Positions 1-6,606 of a stretch of DNA of 8,685 bases are shown here, in pieces. Positions within the stretch are counted from its first letter, which is position 1. Every line of letters begins with the position of its first letter. The stretch is from contig JAAYPL010000171.1 of NCBI GenBank assembly GCA_012519875.1, forward strand, positions 1 to 8,685, written 5' to 3'. This stretch comes from Clostridiaceae bacterium. Lineage in GTDB: Bacteria > Bacillota > Clostridia > Saccharofermentanales > UBA5734. The position numbers and the translations under genes were made by a program. Below the pieces are notes generated by a model, which was not told where the DNA came from, made no database searches, and saw only the letters and a list, made by a program, of their open reading frames with translations.

Positions 1-495
1 ATCCAGGAAGCTCTGGTCGAAACCCTCGGCTGCACCGGAATGACACATTCAGCCGCCATGGCCTCGGAGATTCTTACAGGCAAAACCATTCTGGAGGCCC
101 TGAATACCGATTTGGTCTGTGACGCCATTAATACCGCCATGCGCGAATTGTTTCTCCAAATTGTGTATGGTCGCAGCCAGTCGGCCTTTTCGGAGAACGG
201 TCTGGCTATCGGTTCTTCCCTTGAAGATTTAGGCAAGGGCCTGCGCAGTACGATCGGTACAATGTTCAGCACATTGGAAAAAGGGCCGCGTTATCTGGAA
301 CTGACCGAAGGCTATGTGCTCAAAATGGGGCTGGATCAGGACGACCAGGTTATTGGCTATCAATTTCTAAAACTGGGGCCAATGTTGGAGATGATCAAAA
401 AAGGTGTTGACGCCAATGAAGCCTACAACAAAAATATCGGAACCTATGGCCGTTTCGACGATGCGGTGAGCGTCATTGACCCTCGTCACGAATAA
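1..495 (+). CDS. NifU-like iron-sulfur cluster assembly scaffold protein (5' end outside window)
   Basis: The reading frame is open from base 1, so the gene starts before the window; the first in-frame ATG at 40 lies inside the conserved core and is not the start. The visible 164 residues end at TAA 493-495. Near the N-terminal edge, GCTGMTHSAAMASEILTGKT (residues 10-29) resembles the second-cysteine region of the NifU/IscU N-terminal domain (GCG-A-ASSS...GKT--EAL), which holds Fe-S clusters during assembly. The usual later cysteine is not apparent: the aligned stretch reads LFLQIVYGRSQSAFSENG. The protein then runs on with a C-terminal extension ending VIDPRHE, longer than IscU. This divergent type is typically annotated as an Fe-S assembly scaffold in Clostridia and sits next to a GGGtGRT gene, as here with a 32-bp gap. 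Family membership is a recognition call. True scaffold activity is uncertain given the cysteine pattern. Confidence 0.75.
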   Translation: MQEALVETLGCTGMTHSAAMASEILTGKTILEALNTDLVCDAINTAMRELFLQIVYGRSQSAFSENGLAIGSSLEDLGKGLRSTIGTMFSTLEKGPRYLELTEGYVLKMGLDQDDQVIGYQFLKLGPMLEMIKKGVDANEAYNKNIGTYGRFDDAVSVIDPRHE

Positions 496-510
496 ATCGC
501 CACAAAGGGA

Positions 511-516
511 AAGGAG
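511..516 (+). promoter_or_regulatory. Ribosome-binding site of the GGGtGRT gene
   Basis: AAGGAG lies 11 nt upstream of the ATG at 528, inside the 32-bp gap after the NifU-like stop. It supports 528 as the start. No promoter or terminator fits in the gap, so the two genes are probably cotranscribed. Confidence 0.75.
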
Positions 517-527
517 TTTAACAGATT

Positions 528-1523
528 ATGGCACTTTTTGAAAGTTATGGCCGTCGAATCGATAAAATCAATGCCACGCTGGCTGAATATGGTATCTCCT
601 CCATCGAGGAAGCAAAAAAGATTTGTGATGAAAAGGGTATTGATCCATACAAGATCTGTAAGGAAACACAACCGATTGCCTTTGAAAACGCGGCATGGGC
701 CTATGTCGTGGGTGCTGCCATCGCCATCAAGAAAAACTGCAGGAAGGCCGCCGAAGCGGCAGAAGCCATCGGCATTGGCTTGCAGGCATTCTGCATTCCC
801 GGTTCGGTTGCCGATGAACGCAAAGTCGGGCTCGGCCACGGCAATCTGGCCGCCATGTTGTTGCGTGAAGAAACACAATGTTTTGCCTTCCTGGCCGGAC
901 ACGAATCTTTTGCCGCCGCGGAAGGCGCCATCGGCATCGCCAAATCGGCCAATATCGTCCGCAAGCAGCCTCTTCGGGTTATCTTAAACGGATTGGGCAA
1001 GGATGCCGCCCAGATCATTTCTCGTATTAACGGCTTTACCTACGTCCAGACCCGTTTCGATTACGCAACCGGAAAGGTTGCGGTAGTGGCTGAAACCGCC
1101 TACTCAAAAGGCGACCGCGCCAATGTCCGTTGCTACGGAGCAGACGATGTCCGCGAAGGGGTTGCGATCATGCATCTTGAAGGCGTCGATGTCTCCATCA
1201 CCGGCAATTCAACCAATCCGACCCGGTTCCAACACCCGGTTGCCGGCACATACAAAAAAGAATGTAACGAATCCGGGCACCAATATTTCTCGGTCGCTTC
1301 GGGAGGCGGCACCGGCCGTACCCTGCATCCGGACAACATGGCCGCCGGGCCTGCATCATACGGTATGACTGATACAATGGGGCGTATGCATTCCGATGCC
1401 CAGTTTGCCGGATCATCGTCGGTACCTGCACATGTCGAGATGATGGGCTTTTTAGGGATGGGCAACAACCCTATGGTGGGCGCAACCGTCGGTGTTGCCG
1501 TTGCCATTGAGCAAGCCGGTTAG
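528..1523 (+). CDS. GGGtGRT family protein
   Basis: This 331-residue protein belongs to the family named after its signature: GGGTGRT is present at residues 259-265, followed by LHPDNMAAGPASYGMTDTMG. The length matches the family (about 330 residues). Function is not established. Visible features are glycine/alanine-rich conserved blocks (GLGHGNLAAM at 101-110, FLAGHESFAAAEGA at 121-134), and a C-terminal glycine-rich stretch (GFLGMGNNPMVGATVG, 307-322). Cysteines occur at 33, 44, 71, 89, 118, 202 and 246. No signal peptide or membrane segment is evident, so it is probably cytosolic. It follows the NifU-like gene by 32 bp with its own Shine-Dalgarno, suggesting that the two products act together, possibly in metal or Fe-S handling; that link is inference from context. 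The TAG stop overlaps the TAA stop of the convergent DUF951 gene. Confidence 0.88.
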   Translation: MALFESYGRRIDKINATLAEYGISSIEEAKKICDEKGIDPYKICKETQPIAFENAAWAYVVGAAIAIKKNCRKAAEAAEAIGIGLQAFCIPGSVADERKVGLGHGNLAAMLLREETQCFAFLAGHESFAAAEGAIGIAKSANIVRKQPLRVILNGLGKDAAQIISRINGFTYVQTRFDYATGKVAVVAETAYSKGDRANVRCYGADDVREGVAIMHLEGVDVSITGNSTNPTRFQHPVAGTYKKECNESGHQYFSVASGGGTGRTLHPDNMAAGPASYGMTDTMGRMHSDAQFAGSSSVPAHVEMMGFLGMGNNPMVGATVGVAVAIEQAG

Positions 1524-1789
1524 TCTGATATTGTCCTGGATGTTTCTTCTTGTGTGCCCCGGCGACTTGAATGCTCGTCGGGGCACATTGGAACGGACTC
1601 GATCGATTTAACGGATTTTTCCAATTTTTGTCGCGGCAAAACCAGAAATCGACCGCAGGTCAAGCACTTGATGGCAATGTCGGCGCCGGTTCTTTCGATT
1701 GACCAAAGCCAGCCACCGCAAGGATGTTTCTTTTTCAGTTTTAGAATTTCACCTTTTTGGAATGGATACAGATTAAAACGTCCCGGCAT
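1520..1789 (-). CDS. DUF951 family small cysteine-containing protein
   Basis: The 89-residue product carries the DUF951 pattern: FQKGEILKLKKKHPCG (residues 10-25), W-S-ERTGADI (29-39), CLTCGRFLVLPR (42-53) and EKSVKSI (57-63). His22, Cys24, Cys42 and Cys45 could bind zinc in a small ribbon-like fold; this is inferred from spacing. No function is established for the family. Family members are usually about 60-70 residues. Here a tail of about 25 polar residues (65-89, rich in S, T, E, R) follows the conserved core and is encoded by DNA that also forms the 1553-1587 hairpin. The start at 1789 is backed by a strong AGGAGG site at 1799-1804, 9 nt upstream. The gene lies 25 bp after prmC and is probably last in that operon. 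Its TAA stop (1520-1522) overlaps the TAG of the convergent GGGtGRT gene. Confidence 0.85.
   Translation of the reverse strand: MPGRFNLYPFQKGEILKLKKKHPCGGWLWSIERTGADIAIKCLTCGRFLVLPRQKLEKSVKSIESVPMCPDEHSSRRGTQEETSRTISD
1553..1587. terminator. Hairpin between convergent genes, possible bidirectional terminator
   Basis: TGTGCCCCGGCGA (1553-1565) pairs with TCGTCGGGGCACA (1575-1587) over 13 positions, one of them a G-T wobble, around a 9-nt loop. It begins 29 bp after the GGGtGRT stop and lies inside the last codons (about residues 68-79) of the opposing DUF951 gene. No T-run follows on either strand, so it is not a textbook intrinsic terminator. It could block transcription, protect the 3' end of the plus-strand transcript, or act together with Rho. 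Confidence 0.45.
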
Positions 1790-1814
1790 CAGAGGCTCCC
1801 TCCTCTTCTGGTTC

Positions 1815-2687
1815 TCATATCTTCTTTATCCCGCCACTGACCCGTGGTCGGCCACCATAATCGTGAACCGTCGGTAACGGTGTATATTCGCCGTGAGTCT
1901 GAAACAGATGATAGACCGCCTCGCCCTGATCAAATCCGTGCTCGAGAAGGAGAACACCGCCCGGATACAGCAGAGGGGCCGCCTCTTGGATCAGGCGCCG
2001 GACAAACAACAGGCCGTCCGGCCCACCATCCAATGCATTTCGAGGCTCGTAATCACGAACCTCCGGCATCAAATGCTCAATTGACGATCCGGCAATATAA
2101 GGCGGATTGGAAACGATCAGATGCCATAGATCATCGGTTTGATCCGGCAGCAAATCCACCATTTCCAGTCCTGCTTGCGCGGTCAGTGCATGTTTTTGCA
2201 AATTCAACCGGGCATAACGGGCAGCGATCGGGTCTATTTCGGTCAACATAAGTTGTTCCAGGCAGTCGTGCTGTCTGAGATGCAAACCGATGCTGATACC
2301 GATACAGCCGCTACCCGTACAGACATCGATCACCTTGAGCCGGCCGGGCAGCAGGTCGCCGGCAAATTCCAGCGCCTGCTCAACCAGAATCTCACTATCC
2401 GGGCGAGGTATAAGCACACCGGGACCCACTTTAAAATAATTGCCCATAAACCAGGCTCCGCCTGTGATATAAGCCATCGGTTCACGGGCCATCCTCCGAT
2501 CCGAAGCCGCCCAAACAGCATCAACCAAATTGTCCGGGATCGGCAACTCAGGTTTTGTATAACAGACCGAAGGTTCCGTTTCAAGATAGTGGGCAATCAG
2601 CTGTGCCGCCTCACGGCGGCCGTCCGGCAATCCGGCGTCTGCCAGTCGCCGCCCAATTTCCATCTGTAGCTGGCCTATTGTCATCAT
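1815..2687 (-). CDS. prmC: Peptide chain release factor N5-glutamine methyltransferase (PrmC/HemK)
   Basis: PrmC transfers a methyl group from S-adenosylmethionine to the glutamine of the GGQ motif of release factors RF1 and RF2 in the cytoplasm, which aids translation termination. The 290-residue protein has the expected parts: an N-terminal helical substrate-binding region (about 1-80), the LIPRPDSEILVE signature (92-103), the SAM-binding loop DVCTGSGCIGIS (121-132), the acidic SAM ribose ligand region LTEIDP (about 138-143), the catalytic NPPY (184-187), and YEPRNALDGGPDGL (203-216). Two ATGs (2687 and 2684) are possible starts. Upstream there is only a weak GAGAA, but the DUF1385 stop is 13 nt before it, so translational coupling is plausible. 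In many Bacillota prfA, encoding its substrate RF1, follows prmC; here DUF951 follows instead. Confidence 0.95.
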   Translation of the reverse strand: MMTIGQLQMEIGRRLADAGLPDGRREAAQLIAHYLETEPSVCYTKPELPIPDNLVDAVWAASDRRMAREPMAYITGGAWFMGNYFKVGPGVLIPRPDSEILVEQALEFAGDLLPGRLKVIDVCTGSGCIGISIGLHLRQHDCLEQLMLTEIDPIAARYARLNLQKHALTAQAGLEMVDLLPDQTDDLWHLIVSNPPYIAGSSIEHLMPEVRDYEPRNALDGGPDGLLFVRRLIQEAAPLLYPGGVLLLEHGFDQGEAVYHLFQTHGEYTPLPTVHDYGGRPRVSGGIKKI

Positions 2688-2700
2688 TGGTTCTCAGGTG

Positions 2701-3768
2701 TTACCATCGATCACTTTGAGGTTCTTCGGGAATAACCGCCCGCATCGCGGCAATTGCAACTTCAAGGATACTGTCATCCGGCTCGGCAGTGGTCAGACGC
2801 TGCAGCCAAAGACCGGGAGTTGATATCGCCCGAGTCAGGCGATTGTCAAACCGACCCGCCAAGCGAATAATCTCGTAAGCAATCCCGGCGACCAGCGGCA
2901 CCAAGGCAAACCGGATCAGCAAGTTGACCCACCGACCCCACCAGCCGACAAAAGAAAAAACAATAATACTCACAAGAATGACAATAAACATGAACGCCGT
3001 ACCGCAGCGCGGATGAAACCGGCTGTAGCGACGGACATTGTTCACGGTCAATTCCTGGTTGTCTTCGTAGCAGGCGATGGTCTTGTGCTCGGCACCGTGG
3101 TACATCCAAACCCGGCGAATATCTTTCATTTTTGATGCCAGAGCAAGATAGGAAATAAAAAGCGTGATTCGGATCAAACCTTCGATCAGATTAAAAATAA
3201 TCACAGTCCCGGCGCTGCGACTGTCGCTCAGAAGCGTGACCTGCTTGATAAAGCCGGTGATAAAATTGGGTAACAAGATAAAGATCCCGACACTGAATGC
3301 TATACCAACAACCGCCGAAACATAAAGCATGGCGTCGGAATGTTTTGTCAAAAATCTTTCAACGCTCTGCCCTATTTTACCAAACCAAGCAAACCAAGTT
3401 TTTTCCCGAGGCGAAGGATTTTCCGCGCGGGTTTGCTGTTCGACAGAATCGTCGGAATTGTCGTTTTCGGCTATTTCCGCTGAACGCAGCAAGGCTTTGG
3501 TACCGCTGACCAACTGTTGAAACAGACGGACTGAACCGCGCAAGAATGGGATTTTTCCGGCTTGCGAAAGTCGGTGCATAGGCATTTTTTCAACCAGAAT
3601 CGAACCGTCCGGCTGCCGCAAAGCCATAGCCTTTTTTGTCGGCCCGATCATCATCAGGCCTTCGATCAAGGCCTGGCCGCCAATGGTCGTTTTTCGACCA
3701 CCGGAGCGAATTTTAGGCTGACGAATGCCTGCCTTCCGCCCTCCCTGCCTCGACTGTTGTTTTATCAT
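2701..3768 (-). CDS. DUF1385 family membrane protein (YqhQ-like)
   Basis: This is a 355-residue integral membrane protein of the DUF1385 family (Bacillus YqhQ type), molecular role unknown. Conserved motifs are IGGQALIEGLMMIGP (about residues 29-43), HGAEHKTIACYE (234-245) and RYSRFHPRCGTAF (257-269); the His, Glu and Cys residues could bind a metal, though this is unproven. Four hydrophobic segments fit membrane helices at about 136-164, 176-200, 267-288 and 290-311. The N-terminus (1-28) is very basic (K/R/Q/G). A start at TTG 3795 is possible, but the ATG at 3768 is preferred because AAAGGA (3778-3783) lies 9 nt before it and no site fits the TTG. In Clostridia it commonly sits between rpmE and prmC, as here. 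The gap to rpmE holds a terminator and no clear promoter. Confidence 0.9.
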   Translation of the reverse strand: MIKQQSRQGGRKAGIRQPKIRSGGRKTTIGGQALIEGLMMIGPTKKAMALRQPDGSILVEKMPMHRLSQAGKIPFLRGSVRLFQQLVSGTKALLRSAEIAENDNSDDSVEQQTRAENPSPREKTWFAWFGKIGQSVERFLTKHSDAMLYVSAVVGIAFSVGIFILLPNFITGFIKQVTLLSDSRSAGTVIIFNLIEGLIRITLFISYLALASKMKDIRRVWMYHGAEHKTIACYEDNQELTVNNVRRYSRFHPRCGTAFMFIVILVSIIVFSFVGWWGRWVNLLIRFALVPLVAGIAYEIIRLAGRFDNRLTRAISTPGLWLQRLTTAEPDDSILEVAIAAMRAVIPEEPQSDRW

Positions 3769-3777
3769 AACGACGGA

Positions 3778-3783
3778 TCCTTT
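3778..3783 (-). promoter_or_regulatory. Ribosome-binding site that fixes the DUF1385 start
   Basis: On the minus strand AAAGGA lies 9 nt upstream of ATG 3768. It falls within the longer frame that would begin at TTG 3795, so it decides in favour of the shorter protein. Confidence 0.7.
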
Positions 3784-3804
3784 CTGTCTGGCCAATGAGC
3801 CCCT

Positions 3805-3834
3805 GAATACAAAAGGGAGGCTTGCAAGCCTCCC
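3805..3834 (-). terminator. Intrinsic terminator after rpmE
   Basis: A perfect 20-nt palindrome, GGGAGGCTTGCAAGCCTCCC (3815-3834), forms an 8-9 bp GC-rich stem. On the minus strand it is followed at once by TTTTGTATT. It starts 11 nt after the rpmE TAG stop. The T-run is only four residues long and then interrupted, so readthrough into the DUF1385 gene is likely. Confidence 0.88.
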
Positions 3835-3845
3835 CCAGGTTGCAG

Positions 3846-4046
3846 CTATTTCTGCTCCATCCTTCTTTTAAATTTGTCGACGCGACCACCGGTGTCGACC
3901 AGCTTTTGACGTCCGGTAAAGAACGGATGACATTTCGAGCAGATGTCCACATTCAGATTGGCCTTAACAGATCCGGTTTCGAACGTCTCTCCGCAGGCAC
4001 ATTTGACCGTTGCCTTGACATAATTGGGATGAATGCCCTCTTTCAT
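3846..4046 (-). CDS. rpmE: 50S ribosomal protein L31, zinc-binding (C+) type
   Basis: L31 sits at the central protuberance of the large ribosomal subunit and contributes to the bridge with the small subunit. The 66-residue protein starts MKEGIHPNY and carries the zinc ligands of the C+ form: Cys16 and Cys18 (KCACGETF), Cys36 and Cys39 (DICSKCHPFFTG). The C-terminal GRVDKFKRRMEQK is typical. The frame also opens five codons earlier at a TTG (4061), but ATG 4046 is chosen because AGAGGT (4053-4058) lies 6 nt before it and the family begins MK-xIHP. It has its own strong promoter (4132-4160) and its own terminator (3805-3834), so it can be made as a single-gene transcript. C+ L31 proteins are often replaced by C- paralogues under zinc limitation; none is seen here. 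Confidence 0.97.
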   Translation of the reverse strand: MKEGIHPNYVKATVKCACGETFETGSVKANLNVDICSKCHPFFTGRQKLVDTGGRVDKFKRRMEQK

Positions 4047-4131
4047 TTTTTCACCTCTCAAGAATCACAGCGCGCACTTACACAATGGATTGTGATATGT
4101 ACGTCGCATCAGTATCAGTTGTTGCTGTGAG

Positions 4132-4160
4132 ATTGTACAACACAGGCCGGCCTTTGTCAA
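4132..4160 (-). promoter_or_regulatory. SigA-type promoter of rpmE
   Basis: On the minus strand a perfect TTGACA (-35, 4155-4160) is followed after exactly 17 bp by TACAAT (-10, 4132-4137). Transcription would start near 4125, giving a leader of about 79 nt before rpmE. The leader contains a short inverted repeat (CACAAT/ATTGTG, 4081-4094), which could form a small hairpin. The promoter lies just downstream of the rho stop and lets rpmE be expressed independently of rho. Confidence 0.85.
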
Positions 4161-4198
4161 ACAAAATCACCTTGCCGGCTTAGCCGCCGCTGAGAACA

Positions 4199-6400
4199 CT
4201 ACTGCCATTGCCCGCCATAACCGTTCTGGCCCGTACCGTTCCGGCTGTTTTGCCCGGCTTCCGAAGGCCGCACGCCACGCATGGCTTCAAAAACATTTTT
4301 GTCGTTAAAAGATACATTGACGGAGGATATGAAGTGTGGATTGCTGGTTGTCTTGAGTAAAAGATTGATGATCGCCTCGGTGACGGCTGCCGAATCCAGT
4401 TGACCGAATGCTTTGCGAATCGTCCAGACGGCGTCCAGTTCTTTGGGAGACATCAACAATTCTTCCCGTCTGGTACCGGATTTGTTAATATCGATAGCCG
4501 GGAAAATACGTTTTTCCGACATCTTGCGATCCAGATAGACCTCCATATTGCCGGTGCCTTTAAATTCTTCAAAAATAACCTCATCCATCCGTGAGCCGGT
4601 CTCGATTAAAGAGGTAGCAATGATCGTCAAGCTGCCACCATGTTCGATATTGCGGGCAGCGCCAAAAAATCTTTTGGGTCCATAGAGTGCACCCGGATCC
4701 AGACCGCCCGACAACGTCCGGCCGGTGGGATTGATGGAAAGATTATAGGCCCTGGCCAGCCGGGTCATGCTATCAAGCAAAATAACAACATCTTCTTTCA
4801 GCTCAACCAACCGCATGGCGCGTTCCAGAACCAATTCCGTAACTTTGGTGTGGTTCTCCGGCGTCTTGTCAAAAGTTGAGTAAACAACCTCGCCTTTTAT
4901 TGACCTCTGCATGTCCGTGACTTCTTCCGGACGTTCATCAATCAGCAAAACAATCAATTTGGCTTCCGGATTATTAATGCTGATCGCGTTGGCTATCTTT
5001 TGCAGCAAAATGGTTTTGCCGGCCTTCGGCGGCGAGACAATCATGCCGCGCTGTCCCTTGCCGATCGGTGCAACCAGATCAATGATGCGAGTTGACAGCT
5101 CGTTACGCACCGTTTCCAAAACGAAGCGTTCGTCAGGATAGATGGGCGTCAAGCGATCGAAGTGCGGGCGGCGCAACATCTTTTCCGGCGGCTGTCCATT
5201 AACCTCCTTGATGTAGAGCAAGGCCTGATAACGGTCATTCTCCCGTTGTAGCTTAACCGGACCGCTGATATAGTCACCGGGACGCAAACCGAATCGGCGG
5301 ATATATTGCGGCGGCACATATATATCTTTATTGCCTTGCAGGTAATTTTCCTTGCGCAGAAAACCATAACCATCCGGCATAATTTCCAAAACACCGGCCT
5401 GTACATCCCCGGCTTCGACAATATTGCGGCCAGAAACCTGTTCGGGAGATGGTTCCGGAGAATCCTGCTCCGACATTTCGGTTTCCGGATGGGCAGGAAG
5501 GATTTCCTTGGACGATTGTTTCAGACGCTGAGTCTTGGCTTGATCGGCTGCATTTGCATCCGTCGGGCCGATTACCCTGATCCGCCGCTGACCGGAGCGG
5601 GCTGTCGTCAGTGTGCGACGACGCGAATCCGTGAGAGCCTCTTTGCCGGCCGTAGCTTCGCCGGACTCGGACGAGGTGTCGACCGGGGCAGAAGACTGCA
5701 CATTTGCAGCTTCTGTTTGATCAGCCGGTTGTTTATCCTCCGATGCATCAGATACGGCTGCGATGGCAGGTAAATCGGCTGACATTTCCTCCTCTTCTAC
5801 CGGCTGTTGTGTATCTTCAACACTAACCGGAGGCGGGGTTTCTGATTTGGTCTGGCTTTTCCTGGCACGGGTGGTTTTGCTCCGCGGTGCTTTGGCCACG
5901 TCAGACGAGGCGGCTTGGTCGGCATCGGTCGGTTCCGAACCGGCCTTGGTGGTTGATGTTGCCTCTTTGGCAGCGGTTTTTTTGATCGTTTTCCGTGGGG
6001 ATATCTTTTTTACAACCGGTTTATCGGTCTTGTCATCTGAGGAAACCACGGCATCGGCTTTGATTGTGTCTTCGCCGGTCTCCGGTTCTTTCTTCTTTGC
6101 TTCTGCTTTTTTCGCCGAAGGAGGCCGACCCACGCGCCGCTTGGTCACTTGAGGCTCCGTGTCTTCCTCTTTGGTTGTCGCGGCCTTGGGTTTCCGGCCG
6201 CGCGTTGTCTTCTTAACTCCGGCCGAAGATTGGATGATCTCCATTTCCTTGGCCGCGATTTTCTCGTTTTCAGCATCAATGATTTTGACCAGCTGTGTAC
6301 GAGTCATGCGGGAAGCATCCTCAAAGGAAAGCAAACCGGCGAGCTGAGCCACAATGGCCAGATCTTCTTTGCTTTTCCCTTCCGTGTTGAAAGAAGGCAT
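4199..6400 (-). CDS. rho: Transcription termination factor Rho with large basic N-terminal insertion
   Basis: Rho is a hexameric RNA-dependent ATPase/translocase that ends transcription of untranslated RNA. The 733-residue protein is about 310 residues longer than E. coli Rho (419). Domains: N-terminal Rho_N helical region (about 8-50); low-complexity insertion rich in K, E, T, S, A and P (about 55-330); OB-fold RNA-binding domain with GVLEIMPDGYGFLR (336-349); ATPase with Walker A PPKAGKT (457-463), LIDERPEEVTDMQR (486-499), Walker B VVILLDSMTR (538-547), GGLDPGALYGPKRFFGAAR (565-583) and FEEFKGTGNME (610-620). All motor motifs look intact. Basic TTRGRKP (65-71), RRVGRPPSAKK (88-98) and TTRARK (176-181) resemble AT-hooks or RNA-binding patches. 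A glycine/asparagine/glutamine-rich tail (716-733) ends the protein. The start at 6400 has AGGTGA 4 nt upstream. It has its own promoter at 6558-6586 and a structured leader. Confidence 0.97.
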   Translation of the reverse strand: MPSFNTEGKSKEDLAIVAQLAGLLSFEDASRMTRTQLVKIIDAENEKIAAKEMEIIQSSAGVKKTTRGRKPKAATTKEEDTEPQVTKRRVGRPPSAKKAEAKKKEPETGEDTIKADAVVSSDDKTDKPVVKKISPRKTIKKTAAKEATSTTKAGSEPTDADQAASSDVAKAPRSKTTRARKSQTKSETPPPVSVEDTQQPVEEEEMSADLPAIAAVSDASEDKQPADQTEAANVQSSAPVDTSSESGEATAGKEALTDSRRRTLTTARSGQRRIRVIGPTDANAADQAKTQRLKQSSKEILPAHPETEMSEQDSPEPSPEQVSGRNIVEAGDVQAGVLEIMPDGYGFLRKENYLQGNKDIYVPPQYIRRFGLRPGDYISGPVKLQRENDRYQALLYIKEVNGQPPEKMLRRPHFDRLTPIYPDERFVLETVRNELSTRIIDLVAPIGKGQRGMIVSPPKAGKTILLQKIANAISINNPEAKLIVLLIDERPEEVTDMQRSIKGEVVYSTFDKTPENHTKVTELVLERAMRLVELKEDVVILLDSMTRLARAYNLSINPTGRTLSGGLDPGALYGPKRFFGAARNIEHGGSLTIIATSLIETGSRMDEVIFEEFKGTGNMEVYLDRKMSEKRIFPAIDINKSGTRREELLMSPKELDAVWTIRKAFGQLDSAAVTEAIINLLLKTTSNPHFISSVNVSFNDKNVFEAMRGVRPSEAGQNSRNGTGQNGYGGQWQ

Positions 6401-6415
6401 TCAATCACCTCAAAA

Positions 6416-6436
6416 AGCTACTGTCTGAGCAGACAG
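6416..6436 (-). terminator. Hairpin plus T-run just upstream of the rho ribosome-binding site
   Basis: CTGTCTG and CAGACAG arms (6421-6436, 2-nt centre) form a 6-7 bp stem. On the minus strand it is followed three bases later by CTTTTTG, then the rho Shine-Dalgarno. It lies inside the predicted rho 5' leader, so it could act as a weak attenuator or limit ribosome access. The stem is short and only moderately GC-rich, so activity is uncertain. Confidence 0.4.
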
Positions 6437-6457
6437 AAAAATGGAACCAACAGGATA

Positions 6458-6484
6458 ATTCTTGAGTTTCGCGCAAACAAGAAT
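6458..6484 (-). other. Stem-loop in the rho leader
   Basis: ATTCTTG (6458-6464) is complementary to CAAGAAT (6478-6484). The inner TTT (6467-6469) and AAA (6475-6477) can also pair, leaving a CGCGC loop and a 2-nt bulge. In the minus-strand RNA it would fold upstream of the 6421-6436 hairpin. No known riboswitch family is recognised. Confidence 0.5.
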
Positions 6485-6557
6485 GACAAAAAAAGACAAT
6501 TGATGATGCTCTATACCTTGTTAACAGGAAATGAGAATCCAGTCAAGAATCACGTTG

Positions 6558-6586
6558 ATTATATATCGATGCATTTTAAGCGTCAA
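6558..6586 (-). promoter_or_regulatory. SigA-type promoter of rho
   Basis: On the minus strand TTGACG (-35, 6581-6586) is followed by a 17-bp spacer and a perfect TATAAT (-10, 6558-6563). Transcription would start near 6551, giving a rho leader of about 150 nt. It lies about 20 bp after the mreB stop. No clear intrinsic terminator follows mreB, so readthrough from mreB into rho is also possible. Confidence 0.85.
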
Positions 6587-6606
6587 GAGCATTTCGACGA
6601 AGAATG

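Noticed and set aside
1554..1877. Plus-strand open frame of 107 codons
   Set aside because: It lies opposite DUF951 and prmC, starts at GTG inside a hairpin, and has no homology-like features.
3766..3795. TTG start giving nine extra residues to the DUF1385 protein
   Set aside because: A good Shine-Dalgarno is positioned for ATG 3768, and the extra codons overlap it.
4065..4130. TCACAGC (4065-4071) and GCTGTGA (4124-4130) as a long-range stem in the rpmE leader, resembling an L31 leader RNA
   Set aside because: With the promoter at 4132-4160 the predicted start is near 4125, so one arm is mostly not transcribed. No known L31 leader structure could be matched by eye.
4155..4198. Intrinsic terminator of rho in the rho-rpmE gap
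   Set aside because: Only a 4-bp CGGC/GCCG stem with no T-run is visible after the rho stop.
6520..6553. Second promoter for rho (TTGACT with TAACAA, 17-bp spacer)
   Set aside because: The -10 matches consensus at only three of six positions, and the upstream promoter is far better.
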